Positions 15,401 through 25,773 of a DNA stretch of 60,000 nucleotides are shown here, in pieces (position 1 is the stretch's first letter; every line of letters begins with the position of its first letter). Under the pieces are notes generated by a model. That model was not told the origin of the DNA and did not search any database. It was given only the letters and a program-made list of their open reading frames with translations. The stretch comes from Nematostella vectensis (Eukaryota > Cnidaria > Anthozoa > Actiniaria > Edwardsiidae): the NCBI RefSeq assembly GCF_932526225.1, contig NC_064048.1, positions 1,481,340-1,541,339 on the forward strand, read 5' to 3'. Made by a program: the position numbers and the translations under genes.

Positions 15401-15513
15401 CTGACTGTCAAGTCCTAGCGTAAGTAACATGAAGAAAAACAAGATGGCCCAGAACGTCGACACGGGCATCTGAGAGATGGCCTCAGGGTACGCGACGAAT
15501 GCTAGACCTGGAC
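15401..15513 (-). CDS. SLC6 exon 9: TM8
   Basis: Phase 1 to phase 0, acceptor TTCCCAG and donor GTAAAT. It codes for [15 protein letters not shown] and TLGLDSQ. The Asp-Ser pair matches the second sodium site of the GABA-type branch. This is the last exon inside the window; the next would lie beyond the giant array. Confidence 0.92.
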
Positions 15514-18500
15514 CTGGGAAAATCAGGCGATCTAGAGTAAGACAGGGGAATCCCTAAAACTAGAACTCAAATAACTCGTACTTCCCTTAAATGTGACAGT
15601 GAAACCTCCATTACTAGAACTGTTTTTCACTTCCCTTGAGTGTTCGAGTTTGGGGAGTGTCCACAATGTGGCATCATTCCTTTTTATTTTTCGTCTCTCG
15701 CGCAGTTTTTAGTAGTGAAACACCGATAACTCGAACTCAGGTAACTCGAGCTCCCCGCTATTTTACTTTTTATTGTCCAGGAGGGTAAAAGGTAAGTTGT
15801 AGTTGTGAAGTTCAAGTTGTTTTAAGGTCAAACCTAATCTGATAATTTGAGCTCAACGCCAACGCAAGAAGTGTTTCTCTTCTCACAGGAAGTCTCTCTT
15901 GAGTATTTGAGTTAACAGGGTTTTAACTGTAGGTTTATAAGTGCTATTAGTTATATAACTGTAGATTTATAAGTGTCTGATTACTCACCACTGTCAGCGA
16001 CGTTGTCAACTGTAGTCCCTAGGTTAAACGCCATAAATCCCATAACACTGAAGATAACAAAACCCGCAAAGAAACTCGTCCCACAGTTGATAAGACACAC
16101 GATGATCGCATCCCTACAAAACAATACCATCAAGCACCCTCTGGTCACAATAAAATGAGGAGCAGAATGAGGACAGACGTGCACACTTGTACTTCCTTAC
16201 TAGGCATGTCAAATGACGGTTATGAATTAGGTGTGACGGTGTGACGAATCATGAGTGCCCCCCCCCCCCCTCCAACAAAAAAGATGTGATAGAGATGTGC
16301 ATTTCGCAGCGAAATACCCCCGCCCTATTGAGTCACTGTTAAATCCAATCAATCCATTCAAAGCAATTAAAACAGGGCTCTTCAGTTGCTATAGAAAATA
16401 TAATACAAGGTGTTAAATGCATTCACGCGGGATACTACGGAATATCTCCATCATTAAAAAAATATCATTATCTATAGACTTCACGTTTAGATATAATTGA
16501 GCCGTTTTAATTGTACGATTGGATTTCACAGTTATGGAAGTGGATTCAGTTCACTACTAAAAAGTGCATGTTTTTTTTCGGCAGTAACAAAATAATCACA
16601 CGAGCTGCATTCAAAGTGCTTAAAGTTTTCGCAACCCAACAAAACTGCTTCCAAGGCTGCATTCTTCATTTACATAACTTGGATAGACGTACCTTTCACA
16701 GTTGTTGTGAAATGAGTTGTAGCTTCCAAACGTGATGAGTGATCCAAAGCCGACACCAAGTGAGTAGAAGATCTGAGTGGCCGCCCTCACCCAGACCTAC
16801 AAGACAAGAGCGGGGATAACATAACACATTCCATAGTAAACATAGAGTATGAGATCTACTAAACCTCACCCAGACCTACAAGACAAGAGCGGGGATAACA
16901 TAACACATTCCATAGTAAACATAGAGTATGAGATCTACTAAACCTCACCCAGACCTACAAGACAAGAGCGGGGATAACATAACACATTCCATAGTAAACA
17001 TAGAGTATAAGATCTACTAAACCTCACCCAGACCTACAAAACAAGAGCGGGGATAACATAACACAATCCATAATAAACATAGAGTATAAGATCTACTAAA
17101 CCTCACCCAGACCTACAAGACAAGAGCGTGGATGACATAACACAATCCATAATAAACATAGAGTATAAGATCTACTAAACCAAACCCAGACCTACAAGAC
17201 AAGAGCGTGGATGACATAACAGAATCCATAATAAACATAGAGTATAACATCTACTAGACCTCACCCAGACTTACAAGACAAGAGCGGGGATGACATAACG
17301 CAATCCATAATAAACATAGAGTATAATATCTACTAGATCTCACCCAGGCCTACAAGACAAAAGGTGATGACATAACGCAATCCACAACCATAGATTATAA
17401 GATCTGTGTATCCTTTCAAATCCTTCATCACAAGAGACGAGATGACGAAAAAATCAACATTTAGAGGTCTTTTGAATTGCGGATTTGAGGAAGTGGTATC
17501 TAAACAAACTTACCTCCGGGTTACCTAGTTTCTCAAACGATGGGTTGATGTAGAACAACACCCCATCCCCCGCACCATCAAGCGTGACCCCCCTGAAAAA
17601 CAGGATGACGAGCACGACGTAGGGAAAGATGGCGGTGAAATACACAACCTGCAACAAGAATGTATTGGTAAGCATCATATTTTCGTACCAAGGCACGTGT
17701 GGAAATAAGAGGGAGTAATAGGTGGGGTGGGGTGGGATGGGGAAGGGTTGGGGTATTTGTATCATGGCTCATGCGTGGCAAGGAGAACTGTTAATGGGTG
17801 GGGAAGGGTGGGTATATTCGTACCATGGCACATGTGTGGCAAGGAGAGTTGGTAATGGGTGGAGAAGGGTGGGGAAGTGTGGGTATATTCTTACCATGGC
17901 ACATGTGTGGCAAGGAGAGGTGGTAATGGGTGGAGAAGGGTGGGGAAGCGTGGGGTATTCGTACCATGGCACATGTGTGGCAAGGAGAGTTGGTAATGGG
18001 TGGAGAAGGGTGGGGAAGCGTGGGGTATTCGTACCATGGCACATGTGTGGTAAGGAGAGGTGGTAATGGGTGGAGAAGGGTGGGGAAGCGTGGGGTATTC
18101 GTACCATGGCACATGTGTGGCAAGGAGAGGGGGTGATGGGTGGAGAAGGGTGGGGAAGCATGGGGTATTCGTACCAAGGCACATGTGTGGCAAGGAGAGG
18201 GGGTGATGGGTGGGGTGGGGAAGGGGTATTCGTACCAAGGCACATGGATTGGATGGTTGGTAAGGAGATACAAAAACCCTCTGGCAGTGACAAAAGAGGG
18301 GACAAAGGATTACTAACAACACCTCCATGCCCTGTTGTACATTCCGTACCGTAAAACTAGTAAAAGCTGTTACATACATTATATCCCAACCTAAAGTACT
18401 GGTCTCGGTCGTATCAGTGATAATTAAACAAGCCGTTTAAATTATGTTCTATCTACTATGCTATCTATACGGCGCTATTTACTGTTTTTCTTCTACTTCT

Positions 18501-21500
18501 GGTGAAGCACGCACCTTGCCGGATGATTTGACTCCCTTGACAAGACACAGGTAAACCATAATCCAGGCGAGCAGTAGACACAAGGCCACCTCCCAGCCCA
18601 CTGAGCCGAGCTCCGTGATACTGTCGCTGATCCTGAGGATCTTGTTGCTGAGGAGAACGTAAGAAAGTGAAATCTAGGACAGACTAAAAGACAGACTAAA
18701 AAGATACTTGCAGCCTTTAGCAGGCAGTCAGTGCGCACTGTACAGACATCACCAGACAGACAGCGCGCATTGTACAGACATCACCAGACAGACAGCGCGC
18801 ACTGTACAGACTTCACCAGACAGACAGCCGCCACTGTACAGACTTCACCAGACCGACAGCGCGCATTGTGCAGACTACACCAGACAGAAAGTGTACACTG
18901 TAAAGACTTCACCAGACAGACAGCGTGCATTGTACAAACTTCACCAGACCGACAGCGCGCATTGTACAGACATCACCAGACAGACAGCACACACTGTACA
19001 GACTTCACCAGACCGACAGCGCGCATTGTACAGACTTCACCACACAGATAGCGTGCACTGTACAGACTTCACCAGACAGATAGCGTGCACTGTACAGACT
19101 TCACCAAACAGACGGCGCACACTGTACAGACTTCACCAAACAGACGGCGCACACTGTACAGACTTCACCAAACAAACGACGCGCATTGTAAATACTAAAC
19201 ACACAGACTGGTAGAAATACCACGACTCACTTGAAAAACTCTTCTGACGGTGACTTCCAGTCAGGTGAACATCCGTCACTAAGACCTAGGGCTGTGCAGT
19301 TTATGGTGTTGTTCGCGCCAAATCGCTTTGTTCTGAAAATACGTTGATTTTAGTAAAGAAATCATGGCCGCCACTTTTGGGCGCCTTGTGGTGACGTAGA
19401 TCCAGGGTTGTCAATTGAAAACCCTTCTAGCACAAAAAGTCTACTTTCTCAGCTAGTTGTTGCTTATCTTGAGATAAGAAGGAAAGAAAGGGTAATGGTA
19501 ATAAGCTTCCTTGATTTAGGTCATCTCCCCAGATCCCTCGATCTTAAGGCACCTGTAAAAATCTTGTCTAATGTTATTTGTTTTCAGTCTATTTTAATTA
19601 AAAGTTTATGTAGGCTTTTATAAGATCATAATCTACTTACTTGCAAAACCGCGTATTCCATTGGTTGTCACACGTCTTCCAAGGGACGTCAGCGCGGAAT
19701 GATTGAAACAGGAAGAGCACAACCCAGGCGATGATGATGTTATAGTAGATGCCCACCAGAAACGAGATCATGATCATTGCAAAACCAATTCCTGTAGGAC
19801 ACAAGTAATTGCAACATAAGATTTCAGGGGAAAAAATAGTCTTCAGACTACCTGGGTGTAACAGGGGCTCCAAGCTTCACTACAGGGCGACTACCTGGGT
19901 ATACCAGGTGATCCAAGCTTCACTACAGGGCAACTACCTGGGTGTACCAGGTGATCCAAGCTGCGCTACAGGGCGACTACCTGGGTGTACCAGGGGCTCC
20001 AAGCTGCACTACAGGGCGACTACCTGGGTGTACCAGGGGCTCCAAGCTTCACTACAGGGCGACTACCTGGGTGTACCAGGGGCTCCAAGCTGCGCTACAG
20101 GGCGACTACCTGGGTGTGCCAGGTGATCCAAGCTGCGCTAAAGGGCAACTACCTGGGTGTACCAGGTGATCCAAGCTGCGCTACAGGGCGACTACCTGGG
20201 TGTACCAGGTGATCCAAGCTGCGCTACAGGGCGACTTCCTGGGTGTACCAGGTGATCCAAGTTTCACTACAGGGCGACTACCTGGGTGTAGCAGGGGCTC
20301 CAAGCTGCGCTACAGTGCGACTACCTGGGTGTACCAGGTGATCCAAGCTTCACTACAGGGCGACTACCTGGGTGTACCAGGTGATCCAAGCTGCGCTACA
20401 GGGCGACTACCTGGGTGTACCAGGTGATCCAAGCTGCGCTACAGGGCGACTACCTGGGTGTACCAGGTGATCCAAGCTTCACTACAGGGCGACTACCTGG
20501 GTATACCAGGTGATCCAAGCTTCACTACAGGGCGACTACCTGGGTATACCAGGTGATCCAAGCTTCACTACAGGGCGACTACCTGGGTGTACCAGGGGCT
20601 CCAAGCTGCGCTACAGGGCGACTACCTGGGTGTGCCAGGTGATCCAAGCTGCGCTACAGGGCGACTACCTGGGTGTACCAGGTGATCCAAGCTGCGCTAC
20701 AGGGCGACTACCTGGGTGTACCAGGTGATCCAAGCTTCACTACAGGGCGACTACCTGGGTGTACCAGGTGATCCAAGCTGCGCTACAGGGCGACTACCTG
20801 GGTGTACCAGGTGATCCAAGCTTCACTACAGGGCGACTACCTGGGTGTACCAGGTGATCCAAGCTGCGCTACAGGGCGACTACCTGGGTGTAACAGGGGC
20901 TCCAAGCTTCACTACAGGGCGACTACCTGGGTGTACCAGGGGATCCAAGCTGCGCTACAGGGCGACTACCTGGGTGTACCAGGGGCTCCAAGCTTCACTA
21001 CAGGGCGACTACCTGGGTGTACCAGGTGATCCAAGCTGCGCTACAGGGCGACTACCTGGGTGTACCAGGTGATCCAAGCTGCGCTACAGGGCGACTACCT
21101 GGGTGTACCAGGTGATCCAAGCTGCGCTACAGGGCGACTACCTGGGTGTACCAGGTGATCCAAGCTTCGCTAGAGGGCGACTACCTGGGTGTACCAGGGG
21201 CTCCAAGCTTCACTACAGGGCGACTACCTGGGTGTACCAGGGGCTCCAAGCTGCGCTACAGGGCGACTACCTGGGTGTACCAGGTGATCCAAGCTGCGCT
21301 ACAGGGCGACTACCTGGGTGTACCAGGTGATCCAAGCTTCACTACAGGGCGACTACCTGGGTGTACCAGGTGACCCAAGCTGCGCTACAGGGCGACTACC
21401 TGGGTGTACCAGGTGATCCAAGCTTCGCTACAGGGCGACTACCTGGGTGTACCAGGGGATCCAAGCTGCGCTACAGGGCGACTACCTGGGTGTACCAGGT

Positions 21501-24500
21501 GATCCAAGCTGCGCTACAGGGCGACTACCTGGGTGTACCAGGTGATCCAAGCTGCGCTACAGGGCGACTACCTTGGTGTACCAGGTGATCCAAGCTTCGC
21601 TACAGGGCGACTACCTGGGTGTACCAGGGGATCCAAGCTGCGCTACAGGGCGACTACCTGGGTGTACCAGGTGATCCAAGCTGCGCTACAGGGCGACTAC
21701 CTGGGTGTACCAGGTGATCCAAGCTGCACTACAGGGCGACTACCTGGGTGTACCAGGTGATCCAAACTGCGCTACAAGGCGACTACCTGGGTGTACCAGG
21801 TGATCCAAGCTGCGCTACAGGGCGACTACCTGGGTGTACCAGGTGATCCAAGCTGCGCTACAGGGCGACTACCTGGGTGTACCAGGGGCTCCAAGCTTCA
21901 CTACAGGGCGACAATGACAGAGCGAAGCGTGGGAGCTTCGTTCAGTCGTTCTTTGGAGTTAAAGTGCATCTGAAGGAATAAAAGAGATATTCTCCAAAAC
22001 GGTTCATTCATTGATATCTAATATTTCGAAGAATCGCTATTACCAAAAAAATAATTTTGTCCCAAATACCCGATTTACAGCCCTCTGAATATACCTGTCT
22101 GCGAAAGGGTCGCCATATAAGGAGTATTGCGCGAGTTGAGAAAAACGACTTTGACAACATGCGGCGTCTTTACCTTGCAACTTTATTGGACGTGGAAATA
22201 AAGTGCTTTTCCTCTTGGTAGCTGGCTTAAAGTGCCCGTAGCAACAAACTCTTAATTTCCGGGTTCATACCAATATATCAGTAGTTTAGGACTTAAAAAC
22301 AAACCATACCAAATTTTATTGCCATACGACGGGTTTTCGTGGGGTTTTGCCGGCTTTCAAATGTAAATAATATCGCACTTTCGAGCGAAAAGTGACCACT
22401 TTTCGAAAGCGCCAGGCGTTCCTCGTTGGTTCAGGAATCCTGAAGGGCGCATTTTCTATTATTTTAGGGCCTTGTTTTACCCTGTTACCAAAGTAATATC
22501 ATTATTTTTCTTATTCAATATGATCATCTGTATAATTATAAATAAAATGTTTCCGAGATAGGTGTAAAATTGTGTGTGTTTTTTAATTACGGCAGTTCCC
22601 CTTATTTCTAAGGAAAAATCTGCTTACGAAAAACATTAGTTTTTGTAAGTTTTTGGGTAACAAAACAGGGACGCGGTTCTAATTGGATTGAATCGTTATA
22701 AGGCCTCGAATCAATTGTACGAGATAAATACCTTATTTTTTTCATGGAAGTTTCCCGTTTGCCTCGATGGCCCAACGGGTAGCGGAACTGTATTCGAATA
22801 TCTCGATCCGCAGTTCGAGTCTTACCCGCATGTTTTACAATTTTTTTTTGTTTTTCGTTCTCTTTATTTTCTTTTTCGTTTTCCTTTTCTTTCACTACAA
22901 GGGTTGTTCGAATAATTTTTAATTGCTAACATCCCCTAAAAAGTGTTTATTTAGAAAATTTCTTGCACATTTTTGCTTGATGCAAGAACCCGCTGTTCTC
23001 ACTGCGCGCGGGCTCGTTTTATGGGGTCAACTTGTGAAAAGGAAGAGCTGTTTTTAAACGCTTGTATCTTTGACAGTGGTCAAATTTCGAGATTTTTTTC
23101 TGATATCATATGAAAACTCTTTACCTATTCTTCATCTCAGGATAAGTAAATATTAAAAACAAGTTACTGGAATTTGATGCTAGGGGCACTTTAAAATGTA
23201 GATATAACCTTTACAGTCAAATACATTAAAAATTCGCGTTTAAGAACCTAGTCTATAATAGTTTGCGTAAGCGTTGTTGAGTCGCTTTCTCTGTCTCGAT
23301 GTCAACTGGCATCGCTTTCTTACCCGGCAGAGCTTGTCCTTTCACCAGGAGAAGCGCTCATTTTCGTGAATGAAGATGCAGACTGCGCGCGCGCGCTGAC
23401 AAGTTTGGTTTTCGCGCCACGCGCCCGCAATACGTTTCTCCCCGGTCAGCAAGGTGTCTTACAGACTGCTATATTAAAAAAAAAACGGGAATCGTGTGAA
23501 AATGATTATTTTGGTAATGGCGTTTCTTCTTGTATAGGAGATATTGGATATCGATTAATGAATCGTTTTGGAGGATATCGCTTTTATTCCTTCAGATGCA
23601 AGGTAGTTGCTACTGTTACTTACCCCGTGACGAAAGACACTAGGATGTCCAAGACATCAAGGCACTTGCTACGTCACTATGGTTACTTACCATGTAACAT
23701 GGGACACAAGGCTGTCCGAGATATTGAATCAGTTGCTATGGTTACTTACCACGTGACATGGGGCACAAGGCTGTCCATGCCCCCACGGTACCGAGGCTTA
23801 GGTACTGCCCTACAGCGAGCTCCATGTAGAACAGCGGTATTCCATTCACAGCCAACATGATGAAATAGGGGATCAGGAACACGGCTGAACAAACAAAAGA
23901 ACAAACAAGTCTTTATTTGCACGTAGCTAGAAATATAACGAATCGCGTTAAAAACTCGTGTCGTTGTGTAGGTTTTATTCTACTTCCGATCTTCTCGTAA
24001 AAAAATTACCCTTGGATAAATGAAATAAGGTAAAAAATCTGCCCAAACTCTCTCATGTTTGCGTTTAATTGAACTCGAGTACACGACAGTTGTCCGGTTA
24101 TGTTATAATCTTTTAAGAATCCCGACTCTTGACAATTCGTTTATTATGCTAAGTACCAAATCAAGTGCAAAACAAACATGGACTTTGTGCGATATGAATA
24201 TCGACGTTTTTGAAGTGACCTGGCATATATGAAGATTGAATCGTTGTTTAAAAGCCTTGAAATAAAGAAGCATCAAGGAGAATGTACTGTAGTAAACGTT
24301 CTGTCAGTTTGGGTCAAAATTTTCAAATAAATGCGACCTCTCAAGTCCCTAATACTACGTAATTCAGCAATTGCATAGTAGTTATTTAAAATCCAATTCT
24401 CCGTAATAAATGAAATTTGGCTAGAAAATAGCAAAGTAGCAATACAATTATTTCATTGATATCCGTCATTCTCTATTACCCACTCATTTAAAGCTCTATC

Positions 24501-25200
24501 TGTTAACTTTTACCAAATTCCCTAAAGGGGAAAATGAGGTAGATAAACATGATGTCAAGGTCTATTATAGGCTTTTAAAAATCTGCGTATACAAAGTACG
24601 CACGGTACATGCATCGGTTTATCAAACTTTGAGTAGGTAAAGCCAAAACATGGGGAAATTTTTCACTGATTTCTGATGTTCGGCGACCTTACTAATGCTA
24701 CTTTTGCAATTAACGTTACAAAATATAAGTACAAGAAACGAAAACACATTTATAGGTCAAGAAAGGGTCATCGCCCACTCTAACATTGCTACAAATAATT
24801 ACCGTTGCAAAAGATATGCCCAAGAAACAAAACAAAAATTGGGGCAAGCAGGCAAGATTTGTCAGAGGTATACGTTGTATTGCATCCCGCGTCGGTCTAC
24901 TGACAACAACAGCAAAACGCAAAACAGAGCAGTCTTACCTCCTCCATTAGTATAGGCAAGATAAGGAAACCTCCACACATTCCCGAGTCCCACTGCAAAC
25001 CCAATACACGACAGGAGAAAGTCGATCTTGTTCCCCCATTTCTCTCTTTCGTCTACGACTTCGACTTCAGGCCCTAGATTTTGCATCTCAATATTGCCCT
25101 CATTATCTACTATAGGGAGATTACTCGGCGTTGCACGAGTAGCGATTCGAGGCGAGAAATCCGATCCTTCCTCGAAATCCCTTCCTCTGGACTCTTCCAT
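15401..25200 (-). CDS. SLC6 sodium/chloride-dependent transporter, GABA-transporter type, 5' part (9 exons, residues 1-420)
   Basis: This is a plasma-membrane Na+/Cl- symporter of the neurotransmitter transporter family, which takes up amino-acid-type substrates. Nine exons with GT-AG borders join in compatible phases: 24939-25200, 23750-23884, 19641-19791, 19231-19332, 18515-18647, 17514-17648, 16693-16796, 15989-16113 and 15401-15513, giving 420 codons. Visible hallmarks are TM1 [10 protein letters not shown] (71-80), an EL2 cysteine pair (C173, C182), sequons at N190 and N194, FFRGVTL in TM5, QIFYSLG and SYNSFHNN in TM6, [10 protein letters not shown] and LDSQ in TM8. TM1 has Gly where monoamine transporters have the substrate Asp. 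TM8 LDSQ and the TM5-6 region resemble the GAT/taurine/creatine branch more than GlyT. The usual NGGG after TM1 reads NGGA. In-frame TAG-TAA just upstream fixes the start. TM9-12 exons lie beyond base 1. Exact substrate is unknown. Confidence 0.93.
15590..15860. repeat. Possible pogo/Tigger-like DNA-transposon relic in SLC6 intron 8
   Basis: CAGTGAAACCTCCATTACTA and GATAACTCGAACTCAGG, with repeated 'gagttcgagt/aactcgag' motifs in both orientations, resemble decayed ends of Tigger/pogo elements. The two ends do not pair cleanly, so this is a family-level impression only. Confidence 0.3.
15989..16113 (-). CDS. SLC6 exon 8: TM7
   Basis: Phase 2 to phase 1, acceptor TTTGTAG and donor GTGAGT. It codes for [28 protein letters not shown] and the VADSG motif leading into TM8. 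Confidence 0.92.
16114..16692. other. SLC6 intron 7
   Basis: AT-rich intron with a C-homopolymer of about 12 near 16,259. No exon or mobile element is recognisable. Confidence 0.6.
16693..16796 (-). CDS. SLC6 exon 7: TM6 with unwound substrate-site helix
   Basis: Phase 0 to phase 2, donor GTACGT. It codes for [20 protein letters not shown] and [11 protein letters not shown]. The first 12 bases of the exon plus the acceptor are the start of the 79 bp unit that is repeated in tandem through the intron upstream, so several copies of this acceptor exist. Confidence 0.92.
16785..17405. repeat. 79 bp tandem repeat in SLC6 intron 6, carrying repeated copies of the exon 7 acceptor
   Basis: About eight copies of a 79 bp unit begin inside exon 7 (CCTCACCCAGACCTACAAG on +) and run away from it. 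The first three are nearly identical and divergence grows towards 17,400. Every copy keeps the AG|GTCTGG-like junction or a one-base variant (acceptors near 16,797, 16,876, 16,955, 17,034, 17,113, 17,192, then ACTTAC and GCCTAC forms). Confidence 0.95.
17514..17648 (-). CDS. SLC6 exon 6: TM5
   Basis: 45 codons, phase 0 to phase 0, acceptor TTGCAG and donor GTAAGT. It contains [20 protein letters not shown], then [17 protein letters not shown], a very conserved family segment. Confidence 0.94.
17675..18250. repeat. ~70 bp tandem repeat in SLC6 intron 5
   Basis: About eight copies of a G-rich unit containing GGCACATGTGTGGCAAGGAG, GGGTGGAGAAGGGTGGGGAA and TATTCGTACCATGG. The + strand is strongly purine-rich, so the pre-mRNA strand is C/T-rich here. 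The overlapping open frames on both strands of this array are repeat artefacts. Confidence 0.93.
18515..18647 (-). CDS. SLC6 exon 5: TM4
   Basis: Phase 2 to phase 0, acceptor CCTCAG and donor GTGCGT. It codes for the [20 protein letters not shown] segment (TM4) and the KGVKSSGK loop that precedes TM5 in SLC6 proteins. Confidence 0.91.
18722..19200. repeat. 32 bp tandem repeat in SLC6 intron 4
   Basis: About 15 copies of a unit with CACTGTACAGACTTCACCAG followed by ACAGACAGCGCG. Copies differ by point changes (CGCGCATTG, CGTGCACTG). It begins about 75 bp upstream (on the minus strand) of exon 5. Confidence 0.94.
19231..19332 (-). CDS. SLC6 exon 4: glycosylated extracellular loop 2
   Basis: 34 codons, phase 2 to phase 2, acceptor TTTTCAG and donor GTGAGT. 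It contains the sequons NNT and NCT and leads towards TM4. Variable loop sequence makes this the least conserved exon, but borders and phase fit exactly. Confidence 0.88.
19641..19791 (-). CDS. SLC6 exon 3: TM3 and start of EL2
   Basis: Phase 1 to phase 2. It codes for TM3 ([14 protein letters not shown]) with the Tyr pair typical of the substrate pocket, then [14 protein letters not shown], which carries the two conserved extracellular cysteines. Acceptor CTACAG, donor GTAAGT. Confidence 0.92.
19848..21911. repeat. 43 bp tandem repeat, 48 copies, in SLC6 intron 2
   Basis: Units contain CTACCTGGGTGTACCAGGTG, ATCCAAGCTGCGCTACAGGG and CGA. The span of 2,064 bases equals exactly 48 x 43, so net length change across the array is nil. 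Two main sub-variants alternate irregularly (GGTGATCCAAGC / GGGGCTCCAAGC and TGCGCTACAG / TTCACTACAG). The many 75-aa frames in it are artefacts of a 129 bp (3 x 43) reading cycle. Confidence 0.96.
22227..23194. mobile_element. 960 bp non-autonomous element flanked by TTAA (Kolobok/piggyBac-like target site)
   Basis: Terminal inverted repeats AGTGCCCGTAGCAACAAA (from 22,231) and, reversed, AGTGCCCCTAGCATCAAA (ending 23,190) are flanked on both sides by TTAA (22,227-22,230 and 23,191-23,194). TTAA duplication is the hallmark of piggyBac and Kolobok superfamilies. The AAAGTG start is closer to Kolobok/T2-type MITEs than to the CCC start of piggyBac. No transposase is encoded. It sits in SLC6 intron 2, right of the 43 bp array. 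Confidence 0.72.
22761..22830 (+). ncRNA. tRNA-like pol III promoter relic (SINE head or tRNA pseudogene)
   Basis: TGGCCCAACGGG at 22,768-22,779 fits the A-box and AGTTCGAGTCT at 22,812-22,822 fits the B-box, with tRNA-like spacing. The acceptor ends do not pair well, so it is not a functional tRNA. It lies inside the TTAA-flanked element, which could be a SINE captured by a DNA element. Confidence 0.4.
23605..23775 (-). repeat. Three tandem copies of the exon 2 end with its splice donor
   Basis: A ~59-67 bp unit is repeated three times, each containing the donor (ACTTAC on +) at 23,744-23,749, 23,685-23,690 and 23,618-23,623. The unit includes the last ~25 coding bases of exon 2 (ACAAGGCTGTCC and CATGGGACACAAGG-type blocks). 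The exon-proximal copy keeps the reading frame. Use of either distal donor would read GTAAGTAAC and hit a stop at once. Confidence 0.85.
23750..23884 (-). CDS. SLC6 exon 2: TM2
   Basis: 45 codons, phase 1 to phase 1, acceptor TTCAG. It codes for [20 protein letters not shown] and GQYLSLG, the conserved TM1b-TM2 region of SLC6 proteins. The donor G|GTAAGT at 23744-23749 is the first of three tandem copies of the same donor (see the separate repeat entry). Confidence 0.92.
23885..24938. other. SLC6 intron 1
   Basis: About 1.05 kb of AT-rich intron. I see no exon, tandem array or recognisable element. Confidence 0.7.
24939..25200 (-). CDS. SLC6 exon 1: cytoplasmic N-terminus and TM1
   Basis: It codes for residues 1-87, an acidic ~55-residue cytoplasmic tail followed by TM1 with [13 protein letters not shown] and ending in NGG. 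The donor is G|GTAAGA and the exon ends in phase 1. The ATG is preceded in frame by TAG TAA, so no longer N-terminus is possible in this exon. Confidence 0.93.
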
Positions 25201-25773
25201 GTTTTACTAAAAGATCACTTCGTTTCCCACTTTGCCGTTTTAGTATTTAGTTGTGATGCTGTGATAGAAGAAGCCCGATAAGCGCGAGCGAGCACGTTGT
25301 GCTAATGTAAAGCCTGTTTTAGGACACATTAGCATATGGAGTAAAGCATTAGCGTAAACATAGGGTTTAACGATTCGGAATCGTCATGGGGATTTATGTT
25401 ATTGTTATAACTAATTTGAGGGTTTTTTTTATGCTAAGTAGTCCGGCGGATATGTGCAGCTTTAACTTGAAATGCGCCCTTTATGCTAAAACATGTATAA
25501 AACATTTTATATTTTAAAAAGGAACCAGGATAGCCGATAACATGTACTTTTTCGATCTCTTGCCATATAGTTATATCGAGGTTCTACTGTAGTTTCGTCC
25601 GGCGAATGTGTTTAAATTGCGCACTTTTTGCTAAAGTTACAAGCTCAGAACGGCATTATTTTCTGATTAATAAGGAATATTGGTTTGGTTGTCAGTTTGA
25701 AACAACTTTTCGTAGCTGGGTAGACAATGCTTATTTAGGTTAAGGAGAAATTGTTCAGAATATTCATTTTCAA
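25201..25773 (-). promoter_or_regulatory. Presumed SLC6 5' UTR/promoter region
   Basis: Position upstream of the start codon implies the 5' UTR and promoter, but I can point to no TATA box or start site. Two similar segments (GTCCGGCGGATATGTG near 25,441 and GTCCGGCGAATGTG near 25,597) form a diverged duplication. TATATCGAGGTTCTACTGTA near 25,573 resembles a pogo-like terminal repeat. Confidence 0.35.

Noticed and set aside
17769-18305. Long Pro/His/Ser-rich frames (up to 178 aa) on the minus strand and Gly/Trp-rich frames on +
   Set aside because: They lie in the 70 bp array in SLC6 intron 5 and are open in several frames at once, as expected for a biased repeat.
22761-22830. Functional tRNA gene
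   Set aside because: A- and B-boxes are good, but the acceptor stem does not pair and the sequence lies inside a transposable element; kept only as a relic.
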